From contig NC_047080.1 of NCBI RefSeq assembly GCF_902459465.1, forward strand, positions 4,503,214-4,567,213: 64,000 nucleotides of DNA, written 5' to 3'. This document shows, piece by piece, positions 39,701 to 51,700 of the stretch (within the stretch, counting starts at the first letter, position 1; every line of letters begins with the position of its first letter). The translations under genes were made by a program, and so were the position numbers. The stretch comes from Asterias rubens (lineage: Eukaryota > Echinodermata > Asteroidea > Forcipulatida > Asteriidae). The notes under the pieces were generated by a model, which searched no databases, was not told the origin of the DNA, and worked only from the letters and a program-made list of their open reading frames with translations.

Positions 39701-42700
39701 CAAGCGTATTTTACAGGTTAGTGGCGAATTTTGGCGTCTGCGTGTGCGTACTCCACGTAACTATGCATTCTTTGCTTACGAGGTTAGCACGGAAATTCAG
39801 CGCTTGCACGTAAGCGGGGAATCGTGATCGTAAGCGCATAACTCAGCGGTAAGCAGAGCCATGAAATTGGGCCCTGCTAGACACAGAAGAATCTTGCTTA
39901 GCAAAAACAGGTAACAGCGAACATTATATACAGTTTACATTGTCCCGACTGGAGCCCCACTCATCTTTTGGTTAGCAAAGAAACTAGTTAAGCAGTGTTT
40001 TCTGCTAAACGGCTATATGAAATTGGGCCCAGCTAGCAATGTTCTCTTTAGAGCTATAACACACACTTTTAGCTATAGAACAAAACCCATAGACAAACAT
40101 GAACAAAAATTGCATGCAGAAAACATGGCAAACAAGTGTCAAAACATACACTAAAAGAACTATTTTAAGGAATATGCAAGCAAAATCTTAGCAATTTGGG
40201 AATTCTCTAACTTAATCAAAACATTTACAAATGTACAAATTCATTCATGCATAATTTCAATGTGACCTTTTACCTCAGTTAGCTGGAGTGAATAGAATAG
40301 AGTGCGCATGTTAAAAAAAAGGAGAAAATGAAGACAAAAATTATCAATAAAATATGAAGACATCAAAATTAGTTTTGATAAAATACTGAAATAAAAGAGG
40401 AAACAAGTTGTTCTGCTGAAAGTTGCATGTAGGACAAAGGGCACAAACAAATGATGGCAGTTACTTTACATTTATACTGTGTTAAAGACAGTAGACACTA
40501 TTGGTAATTGTCAAAGACCAGTCTTCTCACTTGGTGTATCTCAACATATATGCATAAAATAACAAACCTGTGAAAATTTGAGCATCCTTCGGTCGTCTAA
40601 GTTGCGAGATAATAATGAAAGAAAAAACACCCTTGCCACACCAAGTTGTGTGCTTTCAGATGCTTGATTTCGAGACCTCAAATTCTAAACCTGAGGTCTC
40701 GAAATCAAATCCACCGAAAATTACATGTTTCTCGAAAAACTACGTTACTTCAGAGGGAGCCCTTTTCACAATGTTTTATACTATCAACCTCTCCCCATTA
40801 CTCGTTACCAAGTGAGGTTTTATGCTAATAATTATTTTGAGTAATTACCAATAGTGTCCACGGCCATTAAACAGTATCCTACAAGGTATGCATAGCTAAG
40901 TTTTGAAGTATGAGACCTATTCCTTTTACATATAGCACTATTCAATGGTTTATAGGAGGTGCTGTGACCAATTGTGCAGCCAATCAAACCAGGAAGACTG
41001 GAGTCGGATTCCTTTTCTTTAACAAGTAGTGCACTGGTTTTTTGTGGCAAGCACAACACAATTCACTCAGGACCTACAGCTTGATGTCCCATCCAAAGGA
41101 CAAAGCAGTTATGCAAAGTATTTTGCTCAAGGACAAAACTACAACAACTTCAGCTGAGTCCAATGCTTTTAACAGCTCGACCTGCCTTTTCTATATTGCT
41201 CTACAATCTATAGTTTGTATATACTCAGCGCCTTGAGTACCTTGTTTGGTAGATACGTGCGCTATACAATACTTCAATATTAATTATTATAAGCTGTACA
41301 AATTTAAAATACTTCCACCATTCAATCTTTGCGCCTCTCTTACCTTATTCAATTGTAGTAGTCTCTCATGCTCTGGATAATCAGATCCGTTCTCCGGCCG
41401 ATGACGGTTGAAGATGTGAAGAGCCACCTCCGTCCACATCTCCACCTGTTTCTTAATGGTATACATGCCCTCCTCAAAACCCAACAAGATGTCTCCTCCA
41501 TACTTCTCAACTTCTTTATTCAGTTGCTGCAGCAAAATATTAAGATAACAATATTTCAGCTTTACCCTTTGTAAGTTTTTGTGAGGCTGAGTAGCCATAA
41601 CCTCAGTTTGTAAGCGTAGGTTCTTGTGAGCTTACTGTAGTTAATACTGGGTTGTATAATGATACAGAGACTCACGCTCGGTCGCTCTGGCTCCTCTGGT
41701 CTTACTTGTCACAAAAGTCCTCAGAATCACAGGTCCTTAGGTAGACTCAATGACGGTTATAAATGCACACTCAAAAGACTAATAAGTTGGGATTCTTATG
41801 CCTCATGGTGTTGATTATTCATACTCGGAAATCAGACTGATTGCATCACGCTACCCCGAAAAGCACGCCCGCAGTGGGCACTCTTAAGGTGCTAGTATCA
41901 CATGACCCGGCACATTAGATTTACCCAGTCCTCCCGGCAGTGCTTCAACTGGCACTACATTACATTAGACAGACATTGTAGGGGGATTTTTAGGTAGGAT
42001 CTGTACATGTGGGTGTTTTGACATTGTGGGGTACACCCACAAGGTTGTTAAAGCCATTGGACACTTTTGGTAAACAGTATTTTCCAAGGGCCTACACTTT
42101 GTGTATCACAACTTATATATAAAATAACAAACCTGTGAAAATTTAGGCTCAATCGGTCATCGGAGTCGGGAGAAAATAACGGGAAAACCCATCCTTGTTT
42201 ACGCACGTTTCGCCGTGTCATGACATGTGTTTACGATAAATCCGCAATTCTCGATATCGAGAATTGATAATTGTTTTCATGTTTTCTCAAAAAGTGAAGC
42301 GTTTCATGGAATAATATTTCAAGAGAAGTCTTTCACCACTACCTTCTGTAAACCCTGTAGGTTATTTGTAAATCTGTGAACTTTTTTTCTTTTTTTCTTT
42401 TCTGTTCCGAAAGTGTCCACTGGCTTTAACAGGACAAATTAAAGAAAAAAGATCATGGATAACACCTGGGGATCAAGCCCACAATGTCTCTATACTTATT
42501 ATGTCTGGGGCTGAGAAGCTTACCTGCATTGTTAGAAACTGCATTTGTAGGTTTTTGCTGGGCTGAGTAGAAACCTGCATTTGTAGGTTTCTGTATAGTG
42601 ACCCGAAAATTGTAAGTTTTTGAAGGGCTATTCGGTGTTTGTAAGTTTTTGTGGGCTGAGTAGCTACCGGCAATTGTAAGTTTTTGTTGGGCTGAGTAGC

Positions 42701-45700
42701 TAGACTGCTATTGATATTTTCATTCATGGAGTACGTGTATACATACCTCTTCCCATGAGCGAATATCATTGTATAACGTCTGAATCATCTCCATCTTTGG
42801 TGCTTGGATCACTGTGTGGATGTTCTCACTACATCTGCTATAGGAAATAAAACACAGTTTACAATTAGCAGATTGAACATTGCGTTAGTCATTAGATAAA
42901 GGTCACCGTGGTCTAGTGGTTAGACTGCAGGACTTGCAAACAGACTGCAGGATTTGCAATCACAAGGTTAATAATAATAATAACCGTATTTATAACGCGC
43001 CTTTTGCCAGAGGATACAAAGCGCCAAGTATTATTACTGCAAGGAGTTTGAGATATAAGACCTAGTCCTTAGCAACCATGTAATGGTTTACAAGGTGCTG
43101 TGGCGCAGTATGCTGCCAATCCAGCCAGGAACACCGGGGCTAACCCCTTCTCTTTACGATAAGTGCACTGGGTTCTTTTACATTCGTTTACACAACACAT
43201 GGGACAAACAGCTTTACATCCCATTCGAAGGACGAAGCTAAGTGTCTTGCTTAAGGACACAAGTGTCATGGCTAGGGATTCGAACCCGCACTCTGCTGAT
43301 GAGAAACACCGGAGTTTGAATTCAGTGCTCATAACCACTCGGCCACGACACAATCACAGGGTTGTGGGTTTGAATCCTACCAAGCTAATCGGTTAGACTG
43401 AAGGGCATGCTATCACAAGGCTGTAAGTTCGAAACCTACCATGCTAACCGTTGATTTCACAATGACTAGAATACGTATCGTTGTCTTGTTTACTGAATAG
43501 ACCGATCCATTAAGCTCCGCCCCATGGGGTATTGACCAATCATAACGTAACGAAGGTCCGACAAATAAGGTCCGACATGCGTGCGCGTATCTTGACGTGC
43601 GCGCCGGAGTTGTGCAGAAAGGCATTGGAGAACCCCACGTGTTCTTGCTCACATGTGCATCGTGGGCGGAGCCTACTGGATTGGTCTACTACAAGTTCTT
43701 GATTTGTGTCATAATCACAGACGTTAAACCAATGAGAGACTTTTTGGACTCTTGGTGGCAGCAGACTTACCAGGTAAAATCCATTGTTCTCGATAATGTA
43801 CGCATGCTCAGACCTACGTAAACAGTGGAAATTTACCTGGTAAGTCTGCTGCCACCTAGCGTCCCAAAGTCTCCGATTGTATCAGAGAGATTGGCTTTTG
43901 CCAGCTTGGCATTTAAATACCCTTGTTGAGTTTTCACCCTTGTTGAGATAATGTAAACAAACAGGTCATGGACATATTTATAATGATGCCCCTATCTTCC
44001 ACACTAAAAAGTTTGGCGTCAACCAAAAAGGAATGAAATAGTTGTAACTTTCCCTGACATGCCTGAAATCATTTTGTGCTGCGAGTGGAGCGTGTATGTA
44101 AAGGCATTAGGGTACAATTAGAAAGATTATTTTGTGAGATGCTCTGTGATATGTGATTAATCAGTTTGTAGAGGGTGGATTGAGTGGTGGACATGGTGGA
44201 TAGTGTGATGGGTGGGGTGAGTGACGATGACTTTTTTTCAAAGGCAGCCAAGACTTGAATAACCAATAGTCTGTGCAAGGGGTGACAATTTGCTCTCTCA
44301 TGGAAAACCAAAACTGAGTTCCTAAAAGAAACACTTGTACAAAACCCATGAAACTGTTGAGATCCATGGATACAACAAAATCACAAACAAACAAACAAAC
44401 ACTTCAACAACAAAAACAAACAAAGAAACACTAAGAACTGCGTGAAACACTTCAAGCCTCTATGGATGTCGCAATCCTAGTAAAGTTGATGAAGCTACTG
44501 TACAAACTATACATGACTCATCATGCATCATGACACACTGCAATCAGAAATGCTGAAAAGCAAAACATCACCTGGATTCTCTGGTAGTCGAGGCCGATAC
44601 CAGACTGGCTTCCGTCTGAATGCTTGCGATTTAGGACAGATTAGAGTTCTTGTTAGTTTTTTATGACTCATTAGTATTAATTTTTTAAGGAAGAATTGCA
44701 AATAAAGGATTTGAGGCATTGCATGGTGAGGTATAAACATATATTTGGTTTGCGGTAACACCATGTGTGTATCTACTTGCCAGGTAGAGTTTGTTCTTAG
44801 AGAACTGTCTTGCTTAATTCTACTACCGCGGAGTAGATTGTTCGGGTGTTCGGGAGACTTCTCAGTTCTGAAAAGAACTGTCCTGCTAATTATTATCTAT
44901 TACATGGGCAGATGGTATAGAAATAGGCTGGGACTACTACTTTAGCTAGTAGGATCGTAATTAACTGTACTCATGAATCTACTGAATAGTAGCTTTAGCC
45001 CAATCACTTGTGCAATATTTTAAGTCATTTTAATTTATCTACAAGTTTAGGTTTTATTTATTTATTTATTTCCCTTTAAATTTAATTTAATTTAATTTAT
45101 TTTTTATTCTTAATATATATTTATCATTTTCTATTGGTTTTTAATTTTCTGCTTTTATTATTGCTTTGTGTACTATATTATGTTAAATCTATATTAATTT
45201 TATTGAGTACCCCAGATGTGGGGCAACAGATCTACGGATCATAGTGTGTATTTGCTTTTGTTGTCCCTTGCCCAACTTGGGGTATAATGTTGTCAATGTA
45301 TTTTGTTTTGTACTGTTATGGCGAATAAAATAATAATAATAATAATAATAATAACTACCGCGGAGTCAGTTCTTGGGTTGGTCTCAACGTTTCGACTAGC
45401 TTGCTCTAGTCATCGTCAGAGAATTGAAATCTTAAACAGGTGGTTACTTAAGGTAAGCTTCATGTTTTTTTTAGGTTTTCCAGGGTTATCAGAGGAACAC
45501 ATAACCTCTCCTCTTGTTCAAGTCTGCGATTCTCCAAAGCAAAATCAAATAGGAGACTTTGGGCCAGTAGGTGGCAGCAGATATTGTGGGTAATTTTCCA
45601 TTGTTTTTAAGGTACTATGAGCATGCACATTATTTTGATAAATGATAGATTTGCAAAGTCGGTTTGCTAGTTGCCACAATTAAAAAACTCAGTCCAGAAC

Positions 45701-48700
45701 TTTCTGTGTTTAACAGTTTTATAAAATTGGGCTCTCTCTCAGGCAAACAATATTGCTTATTATCGTAATATCCTTTATAGACTTTAAGGTGATCATTTGA
45801 GTGCTGCATGCTTCCCAGGTTATACACAATAACTTGGGTGTGATCCCGGCTTCACGGCAGTTACAAATTATATGGCTTCTGACTGGCATCCCCAAATAAA
45901 TCCGGAGTTTGTTTGTTCATTTCCTACTCAAGCCATCTTTTTCTTGTCCAACCCCAAATAATTAAAAATTTACCCAAACAGATTCCCTTCAGGCTCATTA
46001 CTTGATATTTCAAAAAATAAATTGTTTAAAAACTCACACAACAAAAGTGTCAAACTCTCGTATCCATCTCTCGATTCCTTTCCGGATTGAACCCAGCCGA
46101 CTGTGAGACATCTCGTCCCCTTGGCTTAGATCGTCGGCAAACTTGATGGTCAGTTGCCGGTGGGTCGCGATGTAGCCCTGTAGCTGTGATAGCTGGTCGG
46201 TATCGCGGTCACTCAGCACGATGGTAAAGTGATTGGCCAGCTTAGACCACGCCCTCTCGCTGATGTGAAGACGTCGGGCAGTAGAGAGTGAATTTGCCTC
46301 GGTGACCTACAAAGACAAAGCAGGATCGGTGATAATCGCAAACAAACATAGAATTCGAACTGCCTCAACAGGGCAATCGGTGGTCTAGTTGGTAAGACAC
46401 TGCTGTAGAATTGCAAAGGTCGCGGGTTCGAATGATTAATGAAGAATAAAACTAAGGAGGGAGGTTGAGGGAGGAGGCTGGTTCAACCACTAAAGGGTTG
46501 AAAACACTAAGGACAAAATCAAAGGATGGGAAAGTAGGTTACCTTGAGGGCCAAGTTGTAGGCTGCTCCACTCCACAGTTCCTTCTCTCTGGAGAGTGCG
46601 ATGACCTGGGTTTCAAGACGAGCTCGTTGGAGCTCGTACAACTCATGGTACTCTGCTAGTAGGCTACAAGAGAAAAAAAAATGACGGAAATCAAAGTGGT
46701 GAAAAACAAGTTTCAATTGTAAGCGACACAGTGTTCATGATGGTAAATCAAGCAAAACCAACAAAACAACGAGAGATTTTTCACTTTCTGTCAATATTTC
46801 TTTTTAATTCACGGCGCTTTACGATGGAGGCTCCAGACGATCAATTTGTTTTAATACACATTGGTAAACAGTCTAAGTTATTATAGAATCTTTTCAATCT
46901 TCTATACTTACCCAGCGTTTTTTTCTGATTCAGCTAGTGCTGCTGCGAGCTGTAAACAAAACATATAAATAATATAAATAAACTACCAGGGAAAATGAAT
47001 GGGTTTATTTTTAAACAATTTAGGGTTGAGCAAGTGGCTTCGGATAGTTCAAGATATGACAGGAGACCACAAAATCAGGGCTAGATAGCTCAGTTGGTAG
47101 AGCGCTGGTGTGTTTATCCAGAGATTGCTGGTTCAAGTCCTGCCCTAATAAGTTTGTCTTCGTTCGACCCAAACTAAGTGCTTTACTTATCCTTGAAAAC
47201 ATAAAGCTCCAGCCGTCGATTTCACAAAACTCTTCCTAACTTAAGACTAATCTTAGGACCCCAGGAGATTAAGAGAAAACCCTGAAATCGGGAACAACCA
47301 GTGCTTTTCAAAGCTAGAGCCACTATCGCTTCAACAACACAAGAGATCTTGAAATGGTGTAAGATTTAACTGTGAAGCTCACCTCTTGCTGTGCTTGCTG
47401 GGCCTGTGAGGTCACGACCTTGTCATGCTCCCTTACATCGGACAGCTCACTGAAAACAAAAATCCAGAAATGCTGAGTTTGTGACTTGATTCATGTTGAA
47501 ATATATCAAGTTGGTGCGTCAATACAGGGTCTTTTACATTATGTGCACATGGTCGACAGGGGTAAATTAATATTAGATACACTCTCACTGAACAAATAAT
47601 TTGTTTGTAGAAAGTCCGCCAACATCACGCTAAGCCAGAGGTCGTTGGTTCAAATCCTGCTCTCGTAAATTTGTGTTCGTTCAACCCCAAGTCAAATAGC
47701 TTTTGAAGTGTTGTTTCATGACAAAGTCATTTGTCTTAATTTCAGGAATTTTTCCTGGGGGTGGCTTTGAAACAAAATTGATTAGCGGCTTACTCAGTTA
47801 GGTCTGATATGGACGTCTTGAAACGGAAGAGTTCTTCAGTCAACCTCCTGTCCAGAGCTCTCTGGGCCATGACTTCTTGATGTAGACTGGGAACAAGGTT
47901 GAGAAAAAAAGATGTGTTACTTGTTGGATAGCACATCACACATTTGCAAAGCGAACAAAATCAGTAATGATGCAAGTTACCACTTAACATCCAACTTAAG
48001 GTAATGCACATTGTCAAAAATGTTTGCGACAACAGTCTTTGGAAGTAAAACCAAAGTTGACTTTCTCATTCCAGATGCTTGAAGCACATTCAAACACAAA
48101 AAAAGAAAGTTATCATAGTACAACCATCTTGTTGTTCTCCCATTTAACCTTATTTGCCCAAAGTGAGGTTGGAAGGCAGAATAGCCTGGTCATGTTTTGG
48201 CATAATCTGGAATCTGTGTTCATGATTGATTTTGCAAATAGGAAGCACAACAAAGATGACAGCAGAATGAAGGTCTTTAAGACAACTGTAACAAATGTGA
48301 TGAGACAATGAAAATTGGGGTAAGACGGGAAAAATCAGATTGATTTGGTTCCTACCTCTTGACTTGTCTTGGTACTTTGTCCAGCAGTTTGCTGTACCTC
48401 TGCCTGAGGTTAGCCAGGAGCTCCCCTCTCTCAGCACACTCTACACTAACCTGATTGCAGTTATATAAAATAAGGCGAACAGAAAATGTCAACAAACAGA
48501 AAGTAAAATTTTTAAATTTTTGAAATTCCAATAATATATCTAAATTCAGTACGCAGAGAGCTTTCCAACGAAATCCAACACTTGGTACGTAGTGATTCAG
48601 GACATGAATGAATTTTTGTTGAAATTTGCTGGGAAACCTTTGATAATGATGATTAGCATTAATATTAAACCACATACCTGTCTGATCAGCTCATGGAATA

Positions 48701-51700
48701 TCAGGTTGTAAATATTTTGTTCCTTTTTTATTAACTCCAGAAGGTTGTGCATCTGAGTGAGTGGACAAAAAAATACAATCAAAGAAAATGCAGTCAAAAG
48801 TATCAGGAACCGAGTTGGTTCACAAAGACAATCAAATCAGAAGATTCAAAAACCAAGCTGGCCAAAAACAGCACAAATATCTCTCATAAAAACATCGGTT
48901 TCATTTCTCCGATTATGAATTGCACATATCACCAAATTATACAATAATACATATTCTAGTTGTTGTGAAATTAGCAGTAACATTGGTGGGATTCGAACCC
49001 ACAATCTTGTGATTACAAGTCCTACAGTCTGTGTAAACACCTGTAATTTGGGACCTTCTTTTGTTTGTATTCTAACTTTTTGGCAACAGCTCCCTGTAGT
49101 TTTGCACACTCTTGAACTGGGGATATTCACCCAGCTGGGAACACAAATCCCACTATTACAGGTCCTCGGTTTCACCTACCTGTGTGGGTCCTTTGATCTC
49201 GATCTCTTCGTCGTCAATCCCGGTCTTCTTTAACATCAGATCTAATGTTTCTTTAAGCTGTAGGACTTCATAGCGACTGGCTGGTTTCCTGTGATAAACA
49301 ACAACAAGATATAAGACTAATCTTTGAAGTACAGACTGTAGACCACTTGCCCTTTGATTACATCTCATTGGCTTTATGCGGTTTCTCCTAGCAATGCCAT
49401 GTTTTATTAAAGGCAGTGGACACTATCGGTAATTACTCAAAATAATTTTTAGCATAAAAACTTACTTGGTAACGAGTAATGGGGAGAGGTTGATAGCACA
49501 AAACATTGTGAGAAACGGCTCCCTCTGAAGTAACATAGTTTTCGAGAAAGAAGTAATTTTCCACGAATTTGATTTCGCAACTTCAGATTTAGAATTTGAG
49601 GTCTCGAAATCAAGCATCTGAAAGCACACAACTTCGAGTAACAAGGGTGTTTTTTCTTTCATTATTATCTCGCAACTTCGATGACCGATTGAGCTGAAAT
49701 TTTCACAGGTTTGTTAATTTATGCATATGTTGAGATACAGCAAGTGAGAAGACTGGTCTTTGACAATTACCAATAGTGTCCAGTGTCTTTAAAACATATG
49801 TAATACCATATCTTAGAGCCCTAGTACAAGACAGCTTTTACTGACAACTTTTTGGGGTAATCTTGAAATTTGTTAACTCACATTGAAGGGAAGGATATCT
49901 GGTTCTGCTCAGTGTCAATCAGCTTGGTGGTGTATTTGCTGAAATAGAAACAAACAAAACTGATATCAGCGACAGAATAAAAATCAAAACAGAATTTCCC
50001 GAAAAGTAAACAGGGAAAAAACCAAGAACAAAAAAACACCAGAATGCCGCACACTCTTCTATAAACCCAGAATGATATATATTGATATATAAAAAGACAA
50101 ATGAATACACACAAGGTATAGCCTCAGAAAGATACCTAGAAAAAGAGCAAAATATTGTGGGACAAATATTGATTTGAAAATGTTGTTGACTTGACTTACT
50201 CATCTTGGAAGTCTAGATTCTGGACTCCCTTTGCTTTAACAACATGGTATTCTGAAGGAATCAAAGAGTCTGGTACACTCATGCCCTGCAGGGGGAAAAC
50301 ATGTTGGAAATTATAAAATGAACTGCATACTGATTAAATGACATTTAAAAAACTGTTATTATTATTATTATTATTATTATTTTATTCGCCATAACAGTAC
50401 AAAACAAAATACATTGACAACATTATACCCCAAGATGGGCAAGGGACAACAAAAGCAAATACATACTATGATCCGTAGATCTGTTGCCCCACATCTGGGG
50501 TACACAATAAAATTAATATAGATTTAACATAATATAGTACACAAAGCAATAATAAAAGCAGAAATTTAAAAATCAATAGAAAATGCTAAATATATATTGA
50601 GAATAAAAAATAAATTAAGTTAAAAATAAATAAATAAGTAAAAATAACAGATGGGGTAAGGATAAACAATGAAGGGAAATAAATAAATAAATAAAACCTA
50701 AACTTGTAGATAAATTAAAACGACTTAAAATATTGCACAAGTGATAGGCGTTGATGGCGTTGATTAATTTATTGGGTTGTTGTTGGCTTAGGGGTTGAGA
50801 TCACTTGACTCAAGTTCTGGTGTTTCTGTTCAGCAGAGTGTGGGGTTCGAGTCCTGGGCCCAATTTCATAGAGCTGCTAAGCACAAACATTTGCTTGGCA
50901 TGAAATTTTGGCCTCCATAAAAACAGGATTTCCAACCAAATTTCCACGTGATTTTCAGGATAAGCAAACAACAGCTGAATACCAGTAATGGGCAATATGC
51001 ATCAAATGGAAATTTTGTTGGTAATCATGTTTTTATCAAGGAAGAAATTTCATGCCAAGCAAATTTGTGTGCTTAGCAGCTCTATGGAAATGGGCCCAGG
51101 TCTTAACACTTCTGTCATTAAGCAAGACACTTTGGCCATTGCCATTTCGTCCGTTGGATGGGCAATCCGGTTCAAGGCTCAGTGGTTTCTATACCTGCAT
51201 TTCATCTCTGTGGGCCCCAGTTTGATTCCCAGACCAGAGCCTTGCATGTGGATTTGGTTTTTAAGTTGGCCGTTTTAAGAACTCGCCGCTACCCCTTTAT
51301 TATGAAAGAAGTTCATCAGGCCAGTAAAATGTAAACTTATTAAATGAATAAGGAGACGACGATCATCTCTCAACAGAGACGAGGGACAAACTTTCACACA
51401 TAAGGGACCCCCTCATACCCAAAGTTCCACCCCGGGGAGGACACAATCGGCCGAACCAACATCCAGTGGCCGTAGCAGGAAACAGTACCACCAACTGACT
51501 GGTGGTGCCTCGTTCTGAGGATGACTAGTGAAACGTAAATGAAAATTACGTGAGTATTGGCTTTGTTTTCATAGAAAATTCATTTAATAAGTTTACCCTT
51601 TTATTCCCTTAATTTATACACGCTAAAGGCTTATTGGGCCAGATCTTACCTGGTCTTTGTCACTCTGCTTAACCAAGGCTCTGACAGAGCTAGCATCTTG

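Noticed and set aside
47080-47150. Candidate tRNA gene (GCTCAGTTGGTAGAGCGC)
   Set aside because: The acceptor stem does not pair and the same head occurs with SINE flanks elsewhere in the window.
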